From: Eulemur rufifrons
Taxonomy: Eukaryota > Chordata > Mammalia > Primates > Lemuridae
Length of the DNA: 64,000 bases
Direction of reading: 5' to 3'
NCBI RefSeq assembly: GCF_041146395.1
Contig: NC_090989.1
Coordinates: 120,403,501 to 120,467,500, forward strand
In this document: piece after piece, positions 45,338 through 55,894 of the stretch
Layout: each line of letters begins with the position of its first letter
Numbering within the stretch: position 1 is the first letter of the stretch
Notes under the pieces: generated by a model
The model's input: only the letters and a program-made list of their open reading frames with translations
Database searches by the model: none
Told to the model about the DNA's origin: nothing
Translations under genes and position numbers: made by a program

Positions 45338-45901
45338 TGTGACAGGCAGCTTCTAAAACGACGCTCAGTGATCTCTCCTCCTGGTATTCACACCTTGTGC
45401 AATTCCCTCCCCTTCAGCATGAGCTAGTCCTAGTGACTTACAACTAATGGATGGAATGTTTTAAAAATGAGGGGATGTCACTTCTGAGATTTGGTTATAA
45501 AGCATTGACTTCACCGTGTGCTCTCCCTCCCAGCTCTTCCCGCCGGCTCTCTGAGGAGACCGGCTGCCATGTCGTGAGCTGCCCCATCTAGAGGCCCACA
45601 TGGCAAGGAGCTGAGGGAGACCTCCAGCCACTGACCAGTGAGGACCTGAGGCCCTCAGAGAACAGCCTGCAAGAAACTAATTCCTGCTGACATTCATGTG
45701 AACTTGGAAGTGAATGTTTCCCCAGTGGAGCCTTCAGGTGACTGCAGACCTGGCTGACAACTTGTCAGAGACCCTGAAGCAGAAGACACAGCTGAGCCTC
45801 TCTTGGATTCCTGTCCTACAGAGTCTGAGATTATAAATAGTGTTGTTTTAAACAGTAGGTTTTGGGGGTAATTTGTTACACACCAATAGGTCACTGATAC
45901 A
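45338..45901 (+). mobile_element. MLT1-type solitary LTR inside L2
   Basis: TGTGACAGGCAGCTTCTAA, then GGTTATAAAGCATTGACTTC, GGAAGTGAATGTTTCCCCAG and GTTTTAAACAGTAGGTTTTG, ending CACTGATACAG: sense MaLR/MLT1 LTR order. About 564 bp, no internal sequence. Confidence 0.8.
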
Positions 45902-46156
45902 GAACCCCTAAGAGAAGCCTTCCATGACTATGTGATCTCACACAGCATTCTCTGTTGCACGATGTCCCCTTAACCTGCTCTGTCTTCTTTCATAGCAGTA
46001 CCTCTTGGACTTCATTTGATACATTCGTTTGTTTGTGTATTTCTTTCTCTCTACTAGAAGGTAAAGTCTCATGAGGGTAAAACTGTTTTGTGCCTAGAAT
46101 AGTGCCTGACATAAAGTGGGTGCTCATGTTCAATAAGTATTTGTGAATGAATGAAT
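45902..46156 (+). repeat. L2 LINE, right part with 3' end
   Basis: GAGAAGCCTTCCATGACTAT, TACTAGAAGGTAAAGTCTCA, AGAATAGTGCCTGACATAAA and the terminal GTGAATGAATGAATG. Confidence 0.85.
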
Positions 46157-46440
46157 GATGCAACCCATAAACAGAATGAGCTAATCATGCATACCCAGAC
46201 ATGGGAAAGGCTTCCAAAATATAACATTGTGTGGGGAGGGGAAAGCAAGTTGCAAGGCAATCTATATATAGCATGATCCCCCGTTCATAACTGATAGCTT
46301 GAATGTGCACTGAAAAACACCTGAAAGGATAGATACCAAACTGTTAATAGTGATTTTCTCTGGAAGATGAGAATATGGGTCTACACTGTCTTAAACCTTT
46401 CTATAGTTTTTGAATATTTTACAAAGATTAGTCTAGAATC
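46157..46440 (+). mobile_element. L1M/L1ME LINE, right part (3'UTR)
   Basis: ATGCAACCCATAAACAGAATG continues the L1 broken at about 45062. GGGAAAGCAAGTTGCAAGGC, CTGAAAGGATAGATACCAAA and TGATTTTCTCTGGAAGATG are 3'UTR blocks of old L1s. Confidence 0.65.
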
Positions 46441-46444
46441 ATAA

Positions 46445-47200
46445 AAACTCAATGAAGACATTTTGTAGAATTTTAAGGCCAACCAGTCACTTGCTCTTCA
46501 GTGTATGCCTTTTCTCATGTCTTTTCTCCGGGTAAGCTGCAGGGGAGGCTGCCTGCTGCTGCCCTGGACCCAGCCGCGTTAGTCTTTCCTTCCGGTGGCC
46601 AGAACTGCTCTCCCTGCACCTCGCCCAGCCAGACTACAGTCTCCAGGCAGTGCACAGGAAGAGCTCCCACATGACAGACTGTCAGAAACCTAGCATGTTT
46701 TCTGTGAACATTTCTTGGCAATAATTACAGAATAGGAAATAGAGAGTTTAAAAGAAATAAAAAAAAAACAGTACAGCAAAAATAACTGTTTTTGCAGTTC
46801 AGCCTTGAGGGGATAAAGGCTGCTGAGGAGCTGGTGGATGGAGCAAACTGCGCTGATCCTCTGCTTTGCTGGAGGGTGAGGCTCTCATGGGGACAGTAAG
46901 GCCGGGCTTGGGGAAGGCTGCAGTGGGATCCCCCGGATTTCTCCTTGTTTGCACTGAGTGTGTCTGTGCGGGCAGATACCCAGAGCTGTCCCATCTAAAG
47001 CGTCAGCATTCCCTGTGGACTCAGAGTCGGTGTGGGGGAGGAGGGCAGCAGCCTTGTTCTCATTCTCCACATGACCTGGTTTGGGCAGAGCTTTTCATCT
47101 CCTTGCCATGCTATCAACCCTCCATTCCACCTCTCCCTTTATCTCACGTCCTCTTAAGGTTGTTGTGTGTATTGACTGGGAGAAAAGGGAAGCCTTTGAG
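46445..47200. other. Unique non-coding stretch
   Basis: A 159-codon plus-strand frame starts at 46866 but runs into the transposon terminal repeat at its end and has no recognised domain, so I do not call it a gene. Confidence 0.4.
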
Positions 47201-47209
47201 GGGGGAGCT

Positions 47210-47325
47210 GATCATAATCCTGAAAGACACAATCCCAAATGCCATAATCCCAAATATTGAAGTCCCAAAAGTCCACAATCCCAAAAAGAAGATCCTGGAA
47301 AAAAAATTAAAAGATTATTTAAAAG
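47210..47325 (+). repeat. Left terminal inverted repeat
   Basis: Pairs with 48910-49016. Matches include GAAAGACACAATCCCAAATG followed by CCATAATC. Confidence 0.85.
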
Positions 47326-47656
47326 ATATTCGTTTATATTTTTAAAAGAGAATTTATATGAGAAACATATAAAACATGACAGAACACTTCATAGGCCACT
47401 TTACACAATAAATAGGCAACAATTACATGCATAGTTTTGCAAGCATAAACACTCAGGTTTACTACCAACAGTCACATGGGTGTAACAGCTCTGAGCAGAT
47501 GAACGGCATTCACAAAGAAATAAGTCAAGAAGGGAAATGTATAAATTCATATCATTATGGCTGGTAATTGTGTGCACCCAGCTTTATAATTGCAGTCATC
47601 TGAAATACTGTTAGGAACAACCTCAGTCTTTTTGATGATCAATCAAAAACTGCATC

Positions 47657-47703
47657 TCAGCTCTTTGGGTCACTACTGAATATGCAGTCACCCAAAGAGC
47701 TGA
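47657..47703. repeat. Hairpin-forming inverted repeat inside the DNA transposon
   Basis: 18-bp arms (TCAGCTCTTTGGGTCACT and AGTCACCCAAAGAGCTGA) with one mismatch and an 11-base loop. Confidence 0.9.
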
Positions 47704-47742
47704 AATCTCAGAAAATTTTATCTTTCACAAAGGCAGATGTAC

Positions 47743-47757
47743 AAAAAGGACATCTCT
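47743..47757. repeat. Target-site duplication of truncated L1, left copy
   Basis: AAAAAGGACATCTCT, identical at 48369-48383. Confidence 0.95.
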
Positions 47758-48368
47758 AGTGCAACCTCTGTGGAAAGCAATATGGAGATACCTTAAACAG
47801 ATACAAGTAGACCTACCATTTGATCCAGCAATCCCATTATTGGGCATCTACCCAAAAGAACAAAAGACATTCTGTAACAAAGATATCTGCACCCGAATGT
47901 TTATAGCAGCACAATTCACAATTGCGAAGATGTGGAAACAACCCAAGTGCCCATCAATACATGAGTGGATTAATAAAATGTGGTATATGTATACCATGGA
48001 GTACTACTCAGCTATAGGAAACAATGGTGTAAGGAAATAAGTACCTCTTATATTTTCTTGGAAAGAGTTGGAACCCATTCTACTAAGCTAAGTATCCCAA
48101 GAATGGAAAAATAAGCACCACATATACTCACCATCAAATTGGTTTCACTGATCATCATCTAAGAGCACATTTAGGGAAAACATTGATCGGGTGTCGGCAG
48201 ATGTGGGTGGGGGCGGGGATGGGTGTATACATACATAATGAGTGCGATGTTCACTGTCTAGGGGATGGACACATTTGAAGCTCTGACTGGGGGAGGGGAG
48301 GGGGGCAAGGGCAATATACGTAACCTAAACTTTTGTACACCCACAATATGCTGAAATAAGAATAAAAA
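47758..48368 (+). mobile_element. Young 5'-truncated L1 insertion
   Basis: 611 bp from late ORF2 ([20 protein letters not shown] readable) to the A tail, between perfect 15-bp duplications. ORF2 keeps its frame to about 48040 and then breaks. The 3'UTR has two G-rich tracts (48203-48226, 48287-48304) and the end CGTAACCTAAACTTTTGTAC, with AATAAA at 48361 directly before the A tail. Same lineage as the full-length L1 at 20-28 kb. Confidence 0.95.
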
Positions 48369-48383
48369 AAAAAGGACATCTCT
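48369..48383. repeat. Target-site duplication of truncated L1, right copy
   Basis: AAAAAGGACATCTCT; the transposon interior continues directly after it. Confidence 0.95.
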
Positions 48384-48909
48384 TCATTTATGGAGGAAGT
48401 TTCAACATTTTTACATATACGCACACGCTTACACACAAAGTCAATGTCGTGATAATGCACTTTCGTGGAGTCAAAGCTGTAAAAAATACATAAAATGAAT
48501 TAGAACTCTCTAAAAGTCTCTACATAATTTATACTTCCAGTATTGGAAGTGATGTGAAGATAAAAAATATATAATAGCATAAGGAATTGTAAAAAATAAT
48601 GCTGACAATTCAAAATGGTGGGAAAAAAACCTAAAAAAAGGCAAAGAAAAGGAAAAAAAGCAAAAAATAACTAAAAAGAAAATTCAGCATATGAAAAAGC
48701 ATATTACAGGGATAGATTATGGGCAATTGCGTGGAGATGGTCCATGAGAGCTGACTGACTTTCACAATCATTAACTATATTTTGAAGTCTTACATCATAA
48801 TGAATAGCTCCTTTTTTTTCTTTTAGGACATGGTCTCCTCTGAAAATACATTCACATTCATTTTCTATGTGGCACTGCTCTTTTGAAATTTTTATATACC
48901 CTAACATGA

Positions 48910-49016
48910 ACATTCTCTATTAAATTTTTCCATCTTCTGTTCAGGGATTTTGATCTTTTGGGATTTCAATATTTGAGATTATGGCATTTGGGATTGTGTC
49001 TTTCAGAATTATGATC
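48910..49016 (-). repeat. Right terminal inverted repeat
   Basis: Reverse complement begins GGATCATAATTCTGAAAGAC; see left repeat. Confidence 0.85.
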
Positions 49017-49019
49017 CAA

Positions 49020-49330
49020 AACTCTCTCAGAGCAGGGACCCAAGTTTTTGTGTCCTCTGTGGTCTCCTCAGGGCCTGGTACGGTGACAGCACAGGAAGGG
49101 GCTCAAGCAGTGTGGTTGACCAAATGAACGGCCACATTCAACATTTGCATGAGTCCTTCCTGAAGTGTGCTCAGGCACGGTCCGGCACTACAGAGCAGAG
49201 CCGGATTGTGGACAGCTTCTCTCTACATTCTGTACTTCCATGAGTGACCTAAAATCACGTTTTTTTAGGCAGCTAAATTAAGCCGTTATAAAACTTATTC
49301 CTTCAACCCTTTCTTCTTAAAACAGATATC
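49020..49330. other. Unique or L2-like non-coding stretch
   Basis: A weak L2-like end (CAGAGCAGGGACCCAAG and GGGCCTGGTACGGTGACAGC) at 49030-49140, otherwise nothing. Confidence 0.35.
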
Positions 49331-49339
49331 AGCTATTAT

Positions 49340-49965
49340 TTCTTTAAATGTCACTTTAATTATGAAATGTTTCAAACATACAATAGTTCAAATATTTTGA
49401 CCATAGCAAATGCTCATGGACCTCCCTCTCAAATTTGATGACTATTCTATTGTGCCATGGTTACTTCAATTTTTTGAGAAATAAAATATATAGATAAAAT
49501 AGAAGCTGCCTTTATTTTTCATTCTTTGCTCTTCATCCCAAGAAATAAATGTTCTGAAGTTGGTGTGTATTCTTCCTATCCATGTTTTATAATTTTATTA
49601 TATATGTATGTATTCATAAAAATAAAATCTCATATATAGTGTATCAAATTTTATTGTCTAATATTCTATAACTCAGAAATGTGTCTTCAATAGTGATTCA
49701 TAAGAAACTAATTTAATTTTAATTACTGGATTCTATGAGTGTGTCATAATTTGTATACTCTCCAGTAATTATGTACAGGAGTTCCCTTTTTCCCATTTAC
49801 ATACTATCCCTTAGTTTTATAAGATTTCTTATTTATTGAACTGGTAAATAAGAAATGATTTCTCATTTTAATTTCCATTTTCCTTTTACTTACTGAGTTT
49901 GTATATCTTTTCATGCAGTTTTTTTTTTTTGCCATTTGAATTTTCTCTTTTATCAATTGCCAATT
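49340..49965 (-). mobile_element. L1M LINE fragment, antisense
   Basis: ATGTTTCAAACATACAATAG, GAAATAAATGTTCTGAAGTT, TGTGTATTCTTCCTATCCAT and ATGTATGTATTCATAAA follow an antisense L1M 3' end. ORF2 is not readable. Confidence 0.65.
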
Positions 49966-49984
49966 CTTACATTGTGCTAGATTG

Positions 49985-50430
49985 TTTCCAGAAATTGCCA
50001 CAATAATTCCCTTGCCTTAATCTACACCCTTTTGTAGTTCCCATCTACTGATTCTGGGCTGAGACATGTGACTTGCTTTGGCTAATGAGATAAGAAAATG
50101 TGAGACTTGAAGAGACCCAAGAGACATGAAAAGTGCCTGTGCATTGGTGCTTGCTGTTTCTTTCTTCTCCACAACCGCCACCAGGTGAAAAAGCCTGGGC
50201 TAGCCAGCTGCACGGTGAGAGACACATGGCCCAGGGACCTCCATCCGTCCAGCCCACTGCAAACATGAGATTGAGCCTAGCTAATTCCTGGAAGGAGAAA
50301 AGGGCCATTTCCTCTGAGCCCAGCCCAAGTTGCCAAGCCACAGAACCCTGAGCAAATGGATAGCTGTTATTTTAAGTGAGTAAGCACTGGGTGGTTTGTT
50401 CTATAGATATATCTCATTAACGCACACATT
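49985..50430 (+). mobile_element. MLT1-type LTR, diverged
   Basis: ACATGTGACTTGCTTTGGCT followed by AATGAGATAAG, then GAAAAAGCCTGGGCTAGCC, AGAACCCTGAGCAAATGG and GCTGTTATTTTAAG are MLT1-type blocks in sense order. Confidence 0.6.
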
Positions 50431-50474
50431 TTGCCTATTTTCCCTCTTTTAGTTGCTTGCCCTTTTCTTAACAT

Positions 50475-50680
50475 GACATTTATCATACAACTCTATGAAT
50501 CAATTTATGAGGCAGATATTATTATCATCTTGGCCATTTTAGAGATGAGGAAACTAGGATTAAATAGGTTTAGTTACTTGTCGAATATCATGCATCTAGG
50601 AAGAAGGGAAGGTGAAATTTGAATCCATGACTCTCTGACTACAGAGCCAAGCTCTTAAGCCATTTCACTTCCCTGCTTTT
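50475..50680 (-). repeat. MIR SINE, antisense
   Basis: TTTTAGAGATGAGGAAACTAG, AAATTTGAATCCATGACTC and CAGAGCCAAGCTCTTAAGCC. Confidence 0.85.
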
Positions 50681-50760
50681 CTCATACATTGAATTCATAG
50701 TCACTCAGTCCACAGAAACTCCTTAGGCCCAGGCACTATGCCACATCTCTTCTCATTCTG

Positions 50761-50782
50761 GTTTTTTTTTTTTTTTTTTTTT
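50761..50782. repeat. Poly(T) tract
   Basis: About 20 T; no adjoining SINE recognised. Confidence 0.9.
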
Positions 50783-50784
50783 GT

Positions 50785-51255
50785 TACTCTGGTTTAGGAC
50801 TTTCTGTTTTCAGTGGTGTCTTGGAACCAGCTTACAACAGCTCTGAGAGCCTGTGCTAGCGTCTCTTCCCAGTTCTGAGCTCAGGACATCACATGGTAAC
50901 TTGACTTCAGCTGTGGTAGGAGTCTTTATACCACAGAATCTGGCAAATGCTACAAATTGGGGCTTTTTTCCTTCCAGAGAGCTTGTGTACCAGCACACTA
51001 AGTACTGGATTGTGTTTATTTTTATTTCTTGTATCTTGTTAGATCCATCCCTTTCAGTTGCTTGTTAGCATAGTGTTGGAACATGATTTCGTAATCCAAC
51101 ATATTTGCTAGCCCTCTCCACTTTATACTATTCCACAAATGGAATAAGAATATCTTCTATGTCTTCATTGGGCCACGAACTGAGCTTGGAGGGCTGGGAA
51201 TAGAGAACTCTTTCCAGGTTCACATGCTCCAGTAATCAATACTTCCATTACTTTA
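50785..51255. other. Unique non-coding stretch
   Basis: Nothing recognisable. Confidence 0.35.
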
Positions 51256-51257
51256 CT

Positions 51258-51455
51258 AATAGCCAACAGTCATTGAACATTCACTATGTGCCAAATAGTA
51301 TTCTAAGCACTTTGCATGTATTAAATTATTGTAATCCCCTCAACAACCTACAAGGTATGGATTTGAGGCACAAGGAAGTTGAATTATGTTCCTTAGGGAT
51401 CTACATAACTAGCTGATGGCTGAACTGCGATTCAAACCCAGTTTGCTATCCCCCT
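51258..51455 (-). repeat. MIR SINE, antisense
   Basis: CATTCACTATGTGCCAAATA, CTAAGCACTTTGCATGTATT and GCGATTCAAACCCAGTTTGC. Confidence 0.85.
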
Positions 51456-51459
51456 TTTA

Positions 51460-52495
51460 CCTTAATTGTAATCCAACTTTTGAGATTCTGTCTGATCTAC
51501 AAGGATACCATGGGGGAGTTTGGATGTGGTGAGCAGTGGGTTTCAGCAGTAGAGAGCCATTGAAAGTTTTGGAATGGGAGAGTGATATTTTCCACACAGT
51601 ACTTAAAATGTTTTGTTAGATTAGAGTATGACAGATTTGCCTAAGTAAAAGAGACGCCGGGGCAGGAAAAACACTTGTGGCATTATAAACATCATTTAGA
51701 GCTTGATCATGTGTGTGGAAATGAAACTACTCTTCCACATGGAACTTTCACTCCCACTGAGTCAGGCTCCCCACTGGCTTGGTCAGCTGGCCAAGGCTCA
51801 GTTTTTGCTATTTCCCTGGCCCAGAGTACATTTCTCTATCTGCTTTATTTCTTTATATGTAAAAATAGTTAAAAAATATCTACAGATATATTATTATTAT
51901 TGAGCTCTCCCACAATATCATTCCTCCTAAATATTCATCATCTGATTTATATACTTTTGACTTAGTCACTTTCCACATATTTATTATTTCTCACCATAGG
52001 GTCTTAAGTTCCTCAAGGGCAGGAGCTGCATCTTATACTTTGGCCTGCTCTGCAGCGCTGAGATCATCAGAGTTACTCCATAAATGCTTGTGGAATATAA
52101 AAATGCATAAATAACTTTCCTTTTTTAACATGGGCAAGCTTACTGACAGTAGGTTCCTGGAGTAATATAATTAGGAAGCTCCAAAATAAAAATTGTGTTA
52201 AGGAACTACTTAAATGCTGTAAAAGAAAGTAGAGAAGACAGCCAATTAGCATCTACGAGCACCCATGATTTCTACATAATAGAAGAAGTCATTTATTGGA
52301 TTTAGTTGACTTAGTTAGGTTCCTGGCTACAGGCTATCCCCTGAATCCTGAATTTGCTTCATCCAAATGAGGAAGGTAGGGGCTCCCCTTTATAGGCAAG
52401 TTATAAGGTATCCAGACTGAGAGACCCCCAACTCCACTGGCAGATTTGAAGGTGGGGCTACACAATCAAGGAGCCTGAATGAGGGGAATAGAACA
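51460..52495. other. Unique non-coding stretch
   Basis: A weak L2-like 3' end (CCTCAAGGGCAGGAGCTGCA) at about 52005-52090; otherwise nothing. Confidence 0.35.
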
Positions 52496-52499
52496 AACA

Positions 52500-52715
52500 A
52501 CTACTGAGCATCTAGTGTGTGCAAACACTATGCTGAACACATTTTTTAAAGTCTTCGTCACAAACCTTCTAGGTATGTTTTGTTACCTCCTTTGAAAGAT
52601 GAGAAAGCTGAGCTCTCAAAGAGTATATAACTTGTCCAAGTGTACAAGAAGTGGAGCAGTGATTCAAATGCACCTCTGTCTGGCTCTAAAAACAATGCTT
52701 TACTGTTTACACACA
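52500..52715 (-). repeat. MIR SINE, antisense
   Basis: CTACTGAGCATCTAGTGTGT, AAAGATGAGAAAGCTGAGCT and CTTGTCCAAGTGTACAAGAAG. Confidence 0.8.
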
Positions 52716-52719
52716 GGGC

Positions 52720-54115
52720 TACACTGGTAATGTAAATGTGTGAATTGGGCTGGGGGTAAGAAAATTGAGAGAAGTTCGCAAGTCCTGCTTAAAGACATCC
52801 AGAATCAAACTTAAAAACTGTGTCATTCTCCCTCTCTTTCCAGCCAAAGAAAAGCTTTTATAGGCTGGACTTCACTATCATCATTTGCAACTCTTATTTT
52901 AATAAGGCACTGTACCCAGTCAGGGGTGGGAGATATGGATCTGTTTGGCATTTTCTATGATAGGCTGCTGTTAACTAGCAAGGCCAGCCTAGTACTACAA
53001 CTAACCATGCAGAGGTTGTGAGAGCAAAGATATCGTCCAGGGACCCAACGTAGGTGACACTCCTAAAGACAGCCAGAGCTGGGCTGTCAGCTAACAGACT
53101 TCAGCAAGGAGTTGGATGGAGTGACAGCCAGGCTGGCATGCTGCAAGAGGGCTGGGGGCTATGGCAAATGGAGTATCAGGAGAGTCTAGAACACATAGGT
53201 CAGCTGGTTCCAGAGGAAGACAAAGGTGGTGTCAGAGAGGCTGGGCACGTGACGGAGAAGGCAGGGAAGGAGGAGGTCAGAAGCAGAGCAGTCAGGAGCA
53301 GGGATCTCAACAATAGCTCCAAGGCCGGGTATTTAAGGCTGGGCTGCTCTCTCTGCGATGCCAGAGGAGTAGATGACAAGCTCCACCCTGGGGAGCTAGG
53401 TGGGATTTAGAGTAAGCAGAAAGACGTACATGGAGTTATGGGAGTTGTTTCCTAGAACTTGCCCAAGGCAAGAGTGGTCCCTATCTTTGCAATTTAGAGG
53501 GCCATGTGTATCACGATCTCAGATAAACACACAGACACTAAAAGTTATATAAGAACACACAGGTGCCCCTAACACTCGAGGCCCAGCTGTTATTACTGGC
53601 ACATTATGACCTGCGACCCTGAACATTCACTGTCATGGCTAACACTGTTCAGGCCCCAGGGAAATGCTTCTCCACATCTCTGGCTCCATAACGCAAGTCA
53701 ACTCACTCAAGTATGTGGGTTTGCTGTTGTCATTATTAAAAAAAGACAAGGGAAACTTGAACAGTGGAAGTACATAGGTAAGAGAAAAGACAAATTAGCA
53801 TGTCAAATCTCTCTTCTCAGGGAGCATGAATGCAATAGATTCTGGCATAATAAAATATGATTGATTTTTTAGTAGTGTCACACATTCTTTATTTTTTTTG
53901 CTTCTCTTTATGTTCCAATTTGTGGTTCTGGAGGCACTTAGAATTAATATGGTATTCACAAAAGTCACTCATGGTGGATGAGTAATATTTTACAATATTA
54001 AACAATTGATATTACTCTGAAATTTATACATAGAGAGATCTAGATATAATGTGTGTGAAGTGTGACATTGATTCTTAACATGGTCCACTATATGGGCATC
54101 CAATGCTCAAATTTC
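52720..54115. other. Unique non-coding stretch
   Basis: A 118-codon frame at 53054-53410 is Gly/Glu-rich, with no domain or conserved signature I recognise, so it is not called a gene. Confidence 0.35.
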
Positions 54116-54119
54116 AAAT

Positions 54120-54420
54120 AATCATATTTTTATAAAAATTTATTAAGCTTTAATTAGATTTGCAAAAAGTCAAATTAAAAATTAAGGTTAATTTAAATAA
54201 TTATTTTAAAATATGATATTCATTAATTATAATATATGTTTTATCTTTTAAATTCAATAGATAACTGAATATTTTGGAAGAAAATAGATTTATAATTCTT
54301 TGAGAAATAAGTTTAATTTTATAAATTTTTATACTCAATTTACATTTTAAATGAAAATTTATTCAAATTTTATACACTTTGAATACAATTTACATTTTAT
54401 ATTTTGCAAATTGAACTCAT
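54120..54420. other. AT-rich island
   Basis: About 300 bp of very high A+T content with many AATT/TTTAAA motifs. No repeat family recognised. Base composition alone could suit a matrix-attachment region. Confidence 0.4.
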
Positions 54421-54478
54421 TTCATTCTCACAACAACCTTGTGAGGTGAGTATCATTATTATCCTCATTTGTATCAAT
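54410..54478 (-). repeat. MIR fragment, antisense
   Basis: TCATTCTCACAACAACCTTG and TGAGGTGAGTATCATTATTA. Confidence 0.7.
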
Positions 54479-54821
54479 TGAACACAAATTACATGAAACT
54501 CTTGATTATAGGAACATACTTAGTGATTTTACTTAACTGAAGGTGAGAAAAATACATTTCATAGAAAAGATATATGATAATTTATGAATTATGTACGCTT
54601 TTGTTACTTAACCAAATATTATCCAACTATCAATAGGCCACCTACACATAAGCAATGATGATTAGATTCTTGATATTTTAATTTTGGTTATATGAAACCA
54701 TAACTTTGCACATATTTTTAAATTTTGTCATCATGATGGCATAAATGTCAAGGTAAAAGATAATTTATTTGCCATTTTGTTATTTTGATTTATAACTTTT
54801 AATACTTAGACATATGGTTTG

Positions 54822-55216
54822 TGGGTTTAGTAGGTTGAATTGTGGCCTCCAAGATGATATATCCAAGTTCTAATCCATGGTATCTGGGAATGTGACCTTA
54901 TTTGGAAAAAGGGTCTTTGCAGATGCACTAAATGAAGCATCACAAGATAAGATTATCCTGGATTAACTGTGTGGACCATAAGTCCAATGACAAGTACCCT
55001 TGTAAAATGAGAAGAAGACTCAGAGATTCAGGGGAGGAGAAAGGAGTGCTTGGAGCCACCACGGGCTGAAAGTGATGAGGAAGGATTCTCCCTGACAGCC
55101 TCAGAGGAAGGGATGACATCAAGGGCAGACATTTTGATTTCAGATTTCTATCCTCCAGAATGGTGAGAGAATGAATTCTTTTTGCTTTAAGCCACCAAGT
55201 TTGGGAAACTAATACA
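54822..55216 (+). mobile_element. MLT1-type solitary LTR
   Basis: TAGGTTGAATTGTGGCCTCC, GAATGTGACCTTATTTGG, ATCCTCCAGAATGGTGAGAG and TTTAAGCCACCAAGTTTGGG, ending AACTAATACA. Confidence 0.85.
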
Positions 55217-55219
55217 GAA

Positions 55220-55890
55220 GTACTCCACCTGTACCCTTGTCCCAGGCCTACTAATATTAGGAGTGTGCCTGGATACTGTGTAGGCTAGTCTTGGGGAGGC
55301 AGTACAGGAGCTTGGTTTTAAACCTGCCCCCTGTTCTAGGCCCTGTGCCTTCCCTGAGAGAAGCTAAGTTCCTTGGAGGCAGGCACCCATCTTTGACTTT
55401 TTTATATCCCCAACTATTGGCCAGGTACTCAGTATGAGCTAATTAAAGAATGAATAAATGAATGATTGAATAGTGGACATTAAGAATGCAGGTCCAGGCT
55501 TGCCTGGGTTAGAATTCAATTACTGGAGGTGGTTCTTCTGAACACTAAAGTGTGGAAAACTCTGCTTTACACTAATGTTGGAGAGAAAGGAGTACAGGAC
55601 ATAGAGAATGAGACCTCATTCCAGTAATCAGCCTGCCATTTACTGCTTTGGGCTGGTAAATATTTAACAAGTGGCTCTGTGTATAAAAATAACACAAAAT
55701 AAAACAAACTCTTCTTCCTTTTAAAATTTTCTGATTTCTATAGTGTAAATATTCCCAATATAGCTGATTTAAAGGTACCAATAAGAAGCCACTGAATCCA
55801 GAGTTGGGAAGAGGATCACAGTGCACTGTTTGCTCTCATGAGCCCCTTTCAGCTGGCTCCAGCACACTGTTACCTGTGACTGAAAATTGT
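55220..55890. other. Unique non-coding stretch
   Basis: A short L2-like end near 55370-55470 (GGAGGCAGGCACCCATC and GAATAAATGAATGATTG); nothing else. Confidence 0.35.
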
Positions 55891-55894
55891 CTGA

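Larger units (their letters stand above)
47201..49016. mobile_element. DNA transposon with ~110-bp inverted terminal repeats (possibly MULE/Ricksha-like)
   Basis: The left end from 47210 (GATCATAATCCTGAAAGACA...) is mirrored by the right end to 49016. The first ~65 bases match with about 5 differences and weaker pairing extends to about 110. The repeats contain internal AATCCCAAA subrepeats. Removing the young L1 leaves about 1.2 kb. A 69-codon minus frame (48704-48913) has no domain I can assign. Long inverted repeats suggest a Mutator-like element; I recall AATCCCGAA-type ends for the mammalian Ricksha family but cannot verify this. No clear target duplication is visible. Confidence 0.7.

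Noticed and set aside
46866..47345. 159-codon plus-strand open frame
   Set aside because: It has no recognisable domain and ends inside the terminal repeat of a DNA transposon; likely a chance frame.
47201..49016. Possible CRISPR-like repeat array because of the AATCCCAAA subrepeats
   Set aside because: The units are short, irregular and confined to transposon ends in a primate genome.
53054..53410. 118-codon plus-strand frame
   Set aside because: No domain, no conserved motif, no splice or promoter context that I can support.
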